From: Natronosalvus sp042663485
Lineage (GTDB): Archaea > Halobacteriota > Halobacteria > Halobacteriales > Natrialbaceae
Direction: 5' to 3' (one strand)
Length of the DNA: 64,000 nucleotides
NCBI GenBank assembly: GCA_042663485.1
Contig: JBHTAF010000001.1
The notes beneath the pieces are model-generated. The model saw only the letters and a list, made by a program, of their open reading frames with translations, was not told where the DNA came from and made no database searches. Position 1 is the first letter of the stretch. Each line of letters opens with the position of its first letter. The position numbers were made by a program, and so were the translations under genes. Below are positions 16,164 through 24,873 of this stretch, in pieces.

Positions 16164-18017
16164 TCAGTCGTCGCCCGGTGCGGCGGGCGTTTCAGGCCCG
16201 CGACGGACTCTGCTGATGTTCTTGTACCCCAGCCTGACGAGCATCAGTGCCAGTGTGATGAGCACGATAGCGAGTACCATCTGGACGGCCGAGGAGACGA
16301 CCGCTTCCGTCGTCTCTGCACCGCCGTTCAGCAGGTTGACGTAGAGATTCTCGTAGAACGCCAGCCACGAGAGCCCGAGAACGGTGATCGTCACCATGAT
16401 CGCCATCGGGACGCCGGTGGAGACGAGCTGTTTGCTGTCGTCCCAGTTGGCGAGCCAGACGGTCGCGGTGAGCAGCGCCAGCGCCGCGAGCAGCTGGTTT
16501 GCGCCGCCGAACAGTGCCCACAGCGTGACCCACTGGCCCGAGACGACAAGCAGGTACGCGGGAATGGTCTGGACGATCGGGTTGGTGTATCGTCCTCGAG
16601 CGATCGAGCCGATGTCGGCGTTCAGTCCCGTGTCGGTTCGGCCCGCGGGGGTGCCGACGATCTCTTCCATCATGTACCGACCGAGTCGGACGGCCGTGTC
16701 GGTCGAGGTGAGCAGGAAGCTACAGAGGACGAGCGCCATGAACACGGCGCCGACCGTCTCGGGAATGCCGAGGCTCGTGAGGATGAGGCCGCCGCCGGAA
16801 GCGAAATTCGGCAGTGCCGCACCGATCCCGCCACCGGGGCTGGCGAAGCCCCAGACGGCGAGCGTCGAGAGTGCGACGGCGGCGAGCAGTCCCTCGCCGA
16901 GCATACCGCCGTAACCGATCAACCGGGCGTCGGTTTCCTTGTTGAGTTGTTTGGCGGTCGTCCCCGAGGAAACCAGCGAGTGAAACCCGCTGATCGTCCC
17001 GCAGGCGATCGTGATGAACAACAGCGGGAACAGGGGCAAGAAAACACCTTCGACGCCCCAGAAGCCCTGGAACGCGCCGATGGACTCGTCGATGACGAGC
17101 GGTTGAGACGACGTCCCGAGGAGCGTGCCGACGATGATTGCGACGATCGCCCCGCCGACCCCAGTGTACAGCAGGAACGACGAGAGGTAATCACGCGGCT
17201 GGAGCAACACCCAGACCGGGAGTGCACTCGCGATGGCAGCGTACAGCATCACGACGGGAATCCACGCCGCGGTGTTCCCGCCGAGGTCGGCCGCGCCGGG
17301 AACCCACGATCCGTCGCCGCTCAGGAGCGTGATCGGGGTCAAATCGGGGTTCTCGACGACCCGCTCGGCGGTCGGTTCGAAGATCGCGACCGGGAATTGG
17401 ATTCCGACCCACACAGCGCCGAATACGCCCAGAACGAACAGGATCGTCCCGGGAATGAACGGTCCGTTGAGCTGGTAGAGGTACACCCCGAACGCCAGCG
17501 CGAGCAGGATGTAGATGAACGACGCCGTCGACACCTCCGGATAGGCGTTGAAGACGATGCCGACGACCAGCGCGAACACGGCCACGACCAGTATAATCGT
17601 CAGGAACGCGAACCACAGGAGCATGTCTTTCCCCTGTTCACCCACGTACTCTCCGATCATGTATCCGATCGACTTCCCTTCGTGTCGAAGACTGCCCGAC
17701 AGTGAGACGAAGTCGTGAACCGCACCCATCAACGGATTGCCGATGGCAATCCACAGTAACGCGGGCACCCAGCCCCAGACCGCACCGGCTGTAATCGGAC
17801 CGACGATTGGCGCCCCGCCGGCGATGCTCGAATAGTGATGTCCCAGTAACACCGGTTTCTTCGACGGGACGTACTCCTGGCCGTCCTCGTACTTGTGCGC
17901 CGGTGTGATTCGATTCGAGTCGAGTTCGACGAACTGTGCGAGGTACCTCGAGTACCCCACGTACCCCACTGTAAACGTTACCAATACCGCGGCAACGATC
18001 CAAATTACCTGTGTCAT
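16164..18017 (-). CDS. cstA: CstA-family pyruvate/peptide transporter
   Basis: This 617-residue carbon-starvation protein CstA is a transporter of pyruvate or peptides with about 15-16 membrane helices. Family hallmarks include KPVLLGHHYSSIAGGAPIVGP near residue 55, FHSLVSSGTTAKQL in the middle, and LLTSTDTAVRLGRYMMEE. The ATG at 18017 is preferred to an in-frame GTG five codons upstream. The 286-bp upstream region holds three perfect inverted repeats around a TATA box, so strong transcriptional control is likely. Confidence 0.93.
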   Translation of the reverse strand: MTQVIWIVAAVLVTFTVGYVGYSRYLAQFVELDSNRITPAHKYEDGQEYVPSKKPVLLGHHYSSIAGGAPIVGPITAGAVWGWVPALLWIAIGNPLMGAVHDFVSLSGSLRHEGKSIGYMIGEYVGEQGKDMLLWFAFLTIILVVAVFALVVGIVFNAYPEVSTASFIYILLALAFGVYLYQLNGPFIPGTILFVLGVFGAVWVGIQFPVAIFEPTAERVVENPDLTPITLLSGDGSWVPGAADLGGNTAAWIPVVMLYAAIASALPVWVLLQPRDYLSSFLLYTGVGGAIVAIIVGTLLGTSSQPLVIDESIGAFQGFWGVEGVFLPLFPLLFITIACGTISGFHSLVSSGTTAKQLNKETDARLIGYGGMLGEGLLAAVALSTLAVWGFASPGGGIGAALPNFASGGGLILTSLGIPETVGAVFMALVLCSFLLTSTDTAVRLGRYMMEEIVGTPAGRTDTGLNADIGSIARGRYTNPIVQTIPAYLLVVSGQWVTLWALFGGANQLLAALALLTATVWLANWDDSKQLVSTGVPMAIMVTITVLGLSWLAFYENLYVNLLNGGAETTEAVVSSAVQMVLAIVLITLALMLVRLGYKNISRVRRGPETPAAPGDD

Positions 18018-18027
18018 GACAAGCCCA

Positions 18028-18044
18028 CCCACACAGAGTGTGGG
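18028..18044. promoter_or_regulatory. Inverted repeat in cstA leader
   Basis: CCCACAC-AGA-GTGTGGG is a perfect 7-bp inverted repeat 11-27 bp upstream of the cstA ATG, overlapping the predicted transcription start. It may be an operator or an RNA hairpin near the start codon. Confidence 0.5.
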
Positions 18045-18063
18045 CGATACTCTTAATACTTGG

Positions 18064-18070
18064 TTATATT
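18064..18070 (-). promoter_or_regulatory. TATA box of cstA
   Basis: AATATAA on the minus strand predicts transcription starting near 18040, about 23 nt before the ATG. It lies between two perfect palindromes. Confidence 0.5.
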
Positions 18071-18072
18071 CA

Positions 18073-18086
18073 CACCATCGATGGTG
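18073..18086. promoter_or_regulatory. 14-bp perfect palindrome upstream of cstA TATA
   Basis: CACCATCGATGGTG reads identically on both strands and abuts the upstream side of the TATA box, in the BRE position. It is a candidate regulator site. Confidence 0.5.
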
Positions 18087-18159
18087 AAGTTATTATATCC
18101 GGGTGGTTATTCAATTCGGAAATATGGCAGTCAAGCGATGATTACGGCGTAGATCAGAT

Positions 18160-18175
18160 GATTACCGTGGTAATC
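18160..18175. promoter_or_regulatory. Distal inverted repeat upstream of cstA
   Basis: GATTACC-GT-GGTAATC is a perfect 7-bp inverted repeat about 145 bp upstream of the cstA start. A direct repeat GATGATTAC (18137 and 18157) lies beside it. Confidence 0.4.
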
Positions 18176-18303
18176 GGTACTCCCAGCGCGGCACGCGCGA
18201 AACGAGGACTTCGACGTGAAAACCCTCCTCGTGTCAGTTAATCTAGTAGCGGCCTCCTCGAGAGTTGGGGAGAGTAACCCATTGTGTGCGCGCGGGCGAG
18301 CGC

Positions 18304-19374
18304 TCACTCGAGCGCGGCCTCCAGCGCGTCCATCGTTCGCTCGACTCGGTCGATCCGGGCGTTGTGTCCCATGTGCCCAATCCTGAGGATGTCGTCTTCG
18401 AAGTCGCCCAGACCCGTCGAGAGGACGATACCGTGGTCCTCGCGAATCTGCGCCTGTAGTTCCGTCGCGCGCCCCTCGAGGTCGAGCGCCGTCACCGTCG
18501 GCGACGCGAGCGAGTCGTCGGGATACACCTCGAGGCCCAGTTCGTCGGCCCGCTCGCGACACTGCCCGGCGGCCGCCTCGTGGCGCTGGTAAACGGAGTC
18601 GATACCCTCCTCGAGCAGCAGGTCAGTCGCCGCGTCGAGCGCCTGCAGGTTGGCCGTGAGGTGGGTGTAGGGGAACCACTCGTCCTCGATCACGGTCTTC
18701 CAGGGCTCGAGACTCGCGTAGAACGACTGCGATTCGACGGTTTCGATCCGCTCCCAGGCACGGTCGCTCACTGCACAGACGGTCAACCCCGGCGGCGCGC
18801 TGAAGCACTTCTGGGTCGCCCCCAGGACGACGTCGATGCGGTCGGTCGGCACCGGAGTGCCACCGAGTGAGGAGACGGCGTCGACGACGCTGATCACGTC
18901 GTGCTCGGCGAGACGGTCGAGCACTGGCTCGAGGTCGTTGAGCACGCCCGTCGGCGTCTCGCAGTGGACCATCGTCGCGACGTCGTAGTTGCCGGACTCG
19001 AGTTCCTGCTCGACCGCGTCGACGTCGATCGGTTCCCGCCAGTCGCCGCCACAGACGGTCGCCTCGCCGTCGTACAGGTCGACGAAGTCCGCAAAGCCCT
19101 CGCCGTAGAGCCCATTGGCGATACACAGCACCTCGTCACCGGGGTCGATCAGCGAGGCCACTGCGGCCTCGAGCCCCAGGATGCCCTCGCCACCGAGAAT
19201 GGCGACGTCACCGTCGCCGTAGATCGGCTCGAGTTTCTCGGTCAGTTCCCGGTAGAAGTCGACGAATTCGGGTTCGACGTCGGGATTCCGGCTCGGTTCG
19301 GTCATGCGTTTGCGGACGCGTTCGGGGACCTCCGTGGGCCCGGGCGTCATCCGAAGCAGGTCGTGATCGTCCAT
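18304..19374 (-). CDS. Class V aminotransferase (alanine-glyoxylate/serine-pyruvate type)
   Basis: This 356-residue PLP enzyme of the alanine-glyoxylate/serine-pyruvate aminotransferase group begins with MTPGPTEVPERVRKRM. It has GGEGILGLEAAVASL for the cofactor phosphate, VVDAVSSLGGTPV carrying the PLP-binding Asp, and GATQKCFSAPPGL with the Schiff-base lysine. The ATG at 19374 is preferred to an upstream GTG. The gene is probably monocistronic between cstA and aglB. The exact amino donor and acceptor cannot be read from sequence. Confidence 0.9.
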   Translation of the reverse strand: MDDHDLLRMTPGPTEVPERVRKRMTEPSRNPDVEPEFVDFYRELTEKLEPIYGDGDVAILGGEGILGLEAAVASLIDPGDEVLCIANGLYGEGFADFVDLYDGEATVCGGDWREPIDVDAVEQELESGNYDVATMVHCETPTGVLNDLEPVLDRLAEHDVISVVDAVSSLGGTPVPTDRIDVVLGATQKCFSAPPGLTVCAVSDRAWERIETVESQSFYASLEPWKTVIEDEWFPYTHLTANLQALDAATDLLLEEGIDSVYQRHEAAAGQCRERADELGLEVYPDDSLASPTVTALDLEGRATELQAQIREDHGIVLSTGLGDFEDDILRIGHMGHNARIDRVERTMDALEAALE

Positions 19375-19494
19375 GTCCGACTTCTCGATGCGCGTCACAA
19401 AAGCGTGGGCGGTCGACGTCGACGAAAGTTTGCCTCTGATTCGAGTGTCCGTCTCGAGTCGATAGCGCGCGATTCGAGGAGAATTGTGACCGAA

Positions 19495-22400
19495 TCAGCC
19501 CGCTCGAGGCGCCACCGGATCTATCAGGGCGGGAGCCTCCGGCGTGTCGTTCGTTTCGTTCGTCTCGTTGTCGTCCGAACCCGTGTTCGTCTCGTTTCCG
19601 GCATCTGAATCCGTATCCGTCTCGTTGTCGTCGTCCGTGACGTTCTCCGATCCGTCCTCGGTTGATTCGTTCTCGTCGGCTTCGTCATCGTCGGCACCGT
19701 CGGCATCGTCCGTCTCGTTCCCGTCCGCACCTTCGGACGGCTGTGGCTCCGCATCCGGATCTGGTACGACCTCGCCGTCACCCTCCTCGAGCGTCACCTC
19801 GAGGATCTCGCCATCCACGACAGCCGTTTCGGGAACCGCCGTGGTCCCCAGGTACTGGCGCTCGATCTCGCCGTCTTCGGGCGTTCCGACGAAGATTTCG
19901 TACTCCTCGTCGATCGCCTCGACCGCGCTATCGGTGTAGCCGTCTTCCGGTCCGAGCTCGTCGTTCGTCGCGTACGGGACCGTCAGCTCGAACGTGCCGT
20001 CGTCGCTCACGTTGGCCTGTTGCGTGTAAGTGAACGTTCGTCCCGGCTCCGTCTCGAGTTCGATCTGCGCGTAAACGCGGTCGGAGTCGGCGACTTCGCC
20101 GTCGATCGACCCGGTGATGTTCGCCCCCTCGACGCGCTCGAAGGTCTTGACGTCCGAGACCAGATAGGCGTTGTAGGCGTAGGCGGGATAGTACCGGCCG
20201 CCGAGTTCGACCGCGTATCCGTTGAACATTGTCGGGCGGTTCGACGCCCGGGCCTCCTCGAGCCTGGCGGAAACGTCGTCCGGTTGCTCTCCGAAGAACG
20301 TTCCCGAGCGCGTCGTCACTGGATACAGCCCGTTCGGCGTCTGGAGCAACTGCGTCCCGACGACCGAGTACGAACTCGATTCGTGGACCAGTCGGTAGTG
20401 GTCCATGCCTTCCGCGTCGTGGAGGTACAGCGAGGCGAGCATCGTGTCGTGATAGGCCTCGCTCGTCGTCGGCACATCGAACTCTTGGCCGCTAATATTT
20501 GCCGTCTCCTGGGTCTGGAACCGACTGTACGCCGGGTCGGTCCACTGCGTGATTGCACTGAACTTCCCGCCGGCCATCTCGTTGTCGATCATGACGTACC
20601 GCATCTCGCCCTCGTCGGCATTGTCGGCGTTCTCGAGTTCCGTGGTGATGGTCTCCTCTGGCTGATTCACCACCGGCACGCCCGCAGCGATACCGTCGAG
20701 GATCGCCTCACCGTGGGACTCCTCCTCGGCCAGCAGGTACCACGAGGACGACTGCGCGTTCTGCTGGAACGGGTTCGAGTGCGGGATCCGCTCGCCGTTG
20801 GTCGTGATCAGGTGGCCGTAGTCCCACCAGGACATCACGCCGTAGGCGCCGCCCGGATAGTCGAAGTCGCCGTCTGCGGGTCGGTCGTAGGTCCCGTAAT
20901 ACTCGAGTTCACTCTGGTTGCCTGCGCCCGCCCAGTTTCCGGGTTCGGGCGTACTCTCGAGGAGCCACTGGGTCGACTCGTCCCAGGTCATCGCGTCGCT
21001 GCTCGGTCCGACGTTCTCGCCACGCTCCCAGGTAGTGGCGCCGTCGGCCGCGATTGGCGGGAGCAAGGGCATGAACAGCATCAGGACGACGAGAACGATC
21101 GCAATCACCTGGTAGGTCTCGACGTCGCGAATCGAATCTGCTGTGCGGTGGAAATCCAGGCTGAGAAGGCGGGCGATGTCCGCGACGAACACCGCGTTGA
21201 CGACCGCGACCGCAATCGCGAGATAGTAAGAGAACCGAGTCTGGGTAGCCGCCATACTGATCAAGAATAGTGACCAGACGATCACGAGGGTGTACTCGGC
21301 GCGCCACTCGCGACCGAACAGCGGGCGAAGCATGAGGAACGCAAGTCCGCCGAGCATGGTGAAGAAGGCGGCTCCGAACTCGTTGAAGACGTACTGGGTG
21401 AAGTCGTCCGGGGGCTGCGCCTCCGAAACGGTGAGTGCCCCCGTCGAGGGGTCGAGCGGCAGGAGTCGGCTCGTGAGGTTGTTAATTACGGTGCCGTAGA
21501 GATCAGGGACGAGAACGGCCATCGCACCGAATCCGACGATTAGGAGGCCGGCGATCGCAGCCGGGTAGTACTGCCGGTTGACATCGAGGTCGTCCCACTG
21601 ACGGGCAAGCCAAGCCATGAACACGCAGCCGAATGCGACAGCCAGCGCGAGCGTTGGCTGGAGGTAGCCGAAGTGGGAGACGTTGCCGGACCACTGTTCG
21701 AACAGTAGAATAGATCCGAGTGCCGTTACGCCGAGGCTGACGGCTCCGACGAAGGCGACGTGGTCGGGAGAGATCCCTCGAACGTAGTCAAGGCTGAGTT
21801 GGATGCAGAAGAAGACGCCGAAGATGCCGATCAGCAATACTGCAGAAGGCCACACCCAGATGTAAAGCGTGAGCGCGAGACCGGCAAGGAACGAGTAGAT
21901 CGTCGGGCGACGAAGGGCGTCCCAGTCGCGATCGGCGACGAGTTCGTAGATCGGCCGGTCGCGTTCGCCAGCTCGGACGGCGACCATCATCGCGAGGACC
22001 GCAATCGCCATGAACAGCGCTTCGCCGATGTGGTGGTCGAGCTGACCGACGGCTGAGCGGTAGAAGAACGAGCCTGGCACGAGCGCGAGGAGGACTATTG
22101 AGACGAGTCCACCGATGGTCCCACCGAGTCGACGGCCCATGTAGAAGACGGGAATCGCAGTGAGCGCGCCCATCAGCGGGATGGACACGAGGGCGACCAT
22201 ATAGAGGGTTTCAGGAGAAGGATTTCCGAGACCGACGATCATCGCCGCCGTGACGATGAGTTGGTCGAACAGGGTCCCGAAGTGGCCGACGTAAGTTCCT
22301 GTAGGGTAGCCTGTGTAAACCTCGTAGGGCATCGTGAACGGATAATTCTCGGCGGTCCACTGGATCGTCCGCCAGTGGTACCACGAGTCGACACCGGACA

Positions 22401-22569
22401 GGCGTGGTGAACCGTCGTCAGCGATGAAGTTCTCGTAGGACCGGAGGCGAGTCCACAGCATGAACAGTATCACCAGCCCAAGCAGGGGGAGGTGATACCA
22501 CTCCTGCCACGTCTCGAGGGCGGAGGGTGTTTCGGTCCCCTCGTCGACGTGTTCAGTGTCAGTACTCAT
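19495..22569 (-). CDS. aglB: Oligosaccharyltransferase AglB (STT3 family)
   Basis: This 1024-residue membrane enzyme transfers the lipid-linked glycan to Asn of N-x-S/T sequons on the outside of the cell. It has about 13 N-terminal membrane helices. The first external loop holds GVDSWYH, and DHHIGEA carries catalytic acidic residues. The C-terminal globular part holds the invariant WWDYG at 581-585. The last 75 residues are unusual: an Asp/Glu/Asn/Thr-rich tail with eight N-x-S/T sequons, then a short PEAPALIDPV end. A TATA-like box 27 nt upstream of the ATG predicts a leaderless transcript. The neighbouring genes make or assemble the glycan. Confidence 0.95.
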   Translation of the reverse strand: MSTDTEHVDEGTETPSALETWQEWYHLPLLGLVILFMLWTRLRSYENFIADDGSPRLSGVDSWYHWRTIQWTAENYPFTMPYEVYTGYPTGTYVGHFGTLFDQLIVTAAMIVGLGNPSPETLYMVALVSIPLMGALTAIPVFYMGRRLGGTIGGLVSIVLLALVPGSFFYRSAVGQLDHHIGEALFMAIAVLAMMVAVRAGERDRPIYELVADRDWDALRRPTIYSFLAGLALTLYIWVWPSAVLLIGIFGVFFCIQLSLDYVRGISPDHVAFVGAVSLGVTALGSILLFEQWSGNVSHFGYLQPTLALAVAFGCVFMAWLARQWDDLDVNRQYYPAAIAGLLIVGFGAMAVLVPDLYGTVINNLTSRLLPLDPSTGALTVSEAQPPDDFTQYVFNEFGAAFFTMLGGLAFLMLRPLFGREWRAEYTLVIVWSLFLISMAATQTRFSYYLAIAVAVVNAVFVADIARLLSLDFHRTADSIRDVETYQVIAIVLVVLMLFMPLLPPIAADGATTWERGENVGPSSDAMTWDESTQWLLESTPEPGNWAGAGNQSELEYYGTYDRPADGDFDYPGGAYGVMSWWDYGHLITTNGERIPHSNPFQQNAQSSSWYLLAEEESHGEAILDGIAAGVPVVNQPEETITTELENADNADEGEMRYVMIDNEMAGGKFSAITQWTDPAYSRFQTQETANISGQEFDVPTTSEAYHDTMLASLYLHDAEGMDHYRLVHESSSYSVVGTQLLQTPNGLYPVTTRSGTFFGEQPDDVSARLEEARASNRPTMFNGYAVELGGRYYPAYAYNAYLVSDVKTFERVEGANITGSIDGEVADSDRVYAQIELETEPGRTFTYTQQANVSDDGTFELTVPYATNDELGPEDGYTDSAVEAIDEEYEIFVGTPEDGEIERQYLGTTAVPETAVVDGEILEVTLEEGDGEVVPDPDAEPQPSEGADGNETDDADGADDDEADENESTEDGSENVTDDDNETDTDSDAGNETNTGSDDNETNETNDTPEAPALIDPVAPRAG

Positions 22570-22593
22570 TACGTCCCACCAGTGCAATGTGGT

Positions 22594-22600
22594 GAATAAA
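22594..22600 (-). promoter_or_regulatory. TATA-like box of aglB
   Basis: TTTATTC on the minus strand is centred 27-28 nt before the aglB ATG (22569), which fits a leaderless start. Confidence 0.4.
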
Positions 22601-22853
22601 CTTTGTTATCTGCTATTGGAAGCCTTTGGTGAGGCTGTTTTCATACGTAGTTTGACCGAATAAGAATCTGACCGTACTCAAAATGGCTCGTCCTAGTGAC
22701 ACAAGGTGCGTATTGGTCGATAGATTACAAAAACGCGAGCGGGTGCGCCGCATCGACCGATGAATGCCGGTGTTCAACTCGGCTTAGCAAGTTCCCAAGT
22801 GTGCTCGAGAAGTAGGCCGTATCAGTTCTCAAGTTCCAGGCCAACTCACGGAC

Positions 22854-23768
22854 TCAGTCTAGGTAGGGCTGGCACACCAACTTCACTCCATCCTCAAAGT
22901 CGATCGAAGGGGTCCAACCCGTTGCTCGAGAGAATTTCGATGGGTTGGCACACGTGTGCTCGACGTAATCGTCAAAGGGACAGTCAACGTACTCTGGCTC
23001 GATATCTGTGCCGAGTTCGTCATTGATCAGTTCGATCATCCTGTTGAAACTGTAGGCATCGCCCGTTCCAATGTTATATACCCCACTCAGTTCGTGATCT
23101 GCAGCGAGTTCGAACGCTCGTACGACGTCATCGACGTGCGTGAAATCCCGTGTCTGTGTACCATCGCCGAACACTTTTGGCGATTCATTGGCAGCAATTT
23201 GGTCGGTGAACTGGGCGACGGTATTTGCGAATTTACCTTTGTGTTCCTCGTTGCCTCCGAATCCTTGATAGACAGAGAACAGACGAAGGCCAGCCATCGA
23301 GAGTCCATGGTGATTGGCATAGTATTCAGCGTAACGTTCGCGAGCCAATTTCGACGCTTCGTACCCCGTGTGTGCCTCGACATCCATGCTTTCAACCGAT
23401 GGATCAGTCTGGCTGCCATAGATGGACGACGTGGAGGCGTAAACGACGGTTTCGCAACCCTGTTTGCGAACCTGCTCAACCGCATTGACGAAGCCCTCGA
23501 CATTAATACGACATCCACGCCGAGGATCATCTTCGTGCATATTCCGAGAGGAGAATGCTGCGAGGTGAAACAGGATATCAACATCGGACGGGAGATCATC
23601 ATCAAGGACGCTCACGTCGTGGAATTCGACTTCGTCGATAAGATTGTCGGTGGTCCCCAGATAGAGATTATCGACGACAACCACCTCGTTTGTAGATGCA
23701 AGATAGTTTGCGAGGTTAGAACCAATAAACCCAGCACCGCCCGTGATGAGAACGCTTTTTCCTTCCAT
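22854..23768 (-). CDS. NAD-dependent nucleotide-sugar epimerase/dehydratase
   Basis: This 304-residue extended SDR enzyme has the Rossmann motif TGGAGFIGSN at the N-terminus, a catalytic Tyr-x3-Lys in GYEASKLARERY, and a Ser/Thr in STSSIYG. The C-terminal half, with GDGTQTRDFTHVDDVV and VYNIGTGDAYS, is typical of UDP-glucose 4-epimerase-like proteins. It probably interconverts a UDP- or dTDP-sugar for the neighbouring glycan pathway. It is divergent from aglG, with a TATA-like box at 23791-23800 predicting a leaderless start. GC content is below that of housekeeping genes. Confidence 0.9.
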   Translation of the reverse strand: MEGKSVLITGGAGFIGSNLANYLASTNEVVVVDNLYLGTTDNLIDEVEFHDVSVLDDDLPSDVDILFHLAAFSSRNMHEDDPRRGCRINVEGFVNAVEQVRKQGCETVVYASTSSIYGSQTDPSVESMDVEAHTGYEASKLARERYAEYYANHHGLSMAGLRLFSVYQGFGGNEEHKGKFANTVAQFTDQIAANESPKVFGDGTQTRDFTHVDDVVRAFELAADHELSGVYNIGTGDAYSFNRMIELINDELGTDIEPEYVDCPFDDYVEHTCANPSKFSRATGWTPSIDFEDGVKLVCQPYLD

Positions 23769-23790
23769 ACACCAATGGTCTGCTCGTTTC

Positions 23791-23800
23791 ATTAAATAAC
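23791..23800 (-). promoter_or_regulatory. TATA-like box of epimerase gene
   Basis: GTTATTTAAT on the minus strand is centred 27 nt before the ATG at 23768. Confidence 0.4.
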
Positions 23801-23902
23801 CTGATGTTCCGTTTGTTGCCTTCGACAGTCCAAGTACCGCCTGTCCCGCGCCCGAGGCCGTTTACCGAAATAACTAACTCTCTCAGTTTCGCAGGCCCGT
23901 AC

Positions 23903-24823
23903 ATGCGCGTCTCGGTGGTCGTTTGTGAACACACGCTGGACCGGTATCAGGACCTTCGAGATGCAGTCGATAGCATTCTCGCCCAGAGCCACAACGACAT
24001 TGAACTTGTACTGGTAGCCGACGGGAACGAAGACGTCTGCCAACAATTCTATGAGGACTACAACGACCACGAAAGCATTTCAATACACTGCAATGAAAAC
24101 AATGTCGGGCTTCTCGCAAGTCGAAATAACGGAGCCAGAGTGGCGACCGGAGACGTGGTCGCGTTCATCGACGATGATGCCGTAGCCGACCCCCAATGGG
24201 TAGCCGAACTCGTCGAAGTGTATGAGAATTTGGACGCACTCTCTGTCGGCGGGAAAATGGTTCCACTCTGGGTGGCTGGACGGCCGAGATTCCTCCCTGA
24301 AGAGTTCTACTTTCTCGTTGGGGTCACCCAGCGCGGGTTTGCGGATGGCAAGGGTGAAGTTCGAAACACTTTCGGCTCGAATATCTCCTTTCGCCGCGAA
24401 GTTTTCCTCGAGCTGGACGGGTTCAATACAACAATTGGCGGCCGTCAGGGGGACGAGAACCTACAGGGTGGCGAAACGGAACTGTGTGCCCGGCTTCGTA
24501 GCGAGTACAACCAGAGCGTCTACTACAACCCCGAAGCGGAGGTGGCCCACAAGGTGTTCGGTTACCGAACGAAACTGCTGTGGTTGCTCGACCGCGCCTT
24601 CTGGCAGGGGTACTCCAAGCGAGGAATGGAAGTACTGGTCCCCGAATCGACCGGCGAGGAGTACGATTTTCTCGGCCGACTCTTCCGCAAGTTCGTCCCG
24701 GCACGTACGAGGAACCTCGTTCACAACCCCTCTTTGGAGAAGGCCGTTCAATTCATCATGTTGTTCGCCTTTACCGGCGCTGTTGGGTTTGGTTACTTAT
24801 ATGGAATGACGAAGTGGCGTTGA
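23903..24823 (+). CDS. aglG: AglG-like family 2 glycosyltransferase
   Basis: This 306-residue GT2 enzyme begins MRVSVVVCEHTLDRYQDL, the usual start of haloarchaeal AglG, a glucuronosyl- or hexuronosyltransferase acting on dolichol-phosphate sugars. The GT-A fold shows NNVGLLASRNNGA and the nucleotide/metal motif FIDDDAVAD. A C-terminal membrane helix (FIMLFAFTGAVGFGYLYG) tethers it to the inner face of the membrane. The start at 23903 was chosen because the upstream frame is non-homologous. It is the first gene of a plus-strand glycan operon running to about 29.4 kb. Confidence 0.88.
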   Translation: MRVSVVVCEHTLDRYQDLRDAVDSILAQSHNDIELVLVADGNEDVCQQFYEDYNDHESISIHCNENNVGLLASRNNGARVATGDVVAFIDDDAVADPQWVAELVEVYENLDALSVGGKMVPLWVAGRPRFLPEEFYFLVGVTQRGFADGKGEVRNTFGSNISFRREVFLELDGFNTTIGGRQGDENLQGGETELCARLRSEYNQSVYYNPEAEVAHKVFGYRTKLLWLLDRAFWQGYSKRGMEVLVPESTGEEYDFLGRLFRKFVPARTRNLVHNPSLEKAVQFIMLFAFTGAVGFGYLYGMTKWR

Positions 24824-24873
24824 CGTGAACGCTTGCCGATACGCTTATACAGCCGACTTTGTTCGGTAGAAAT

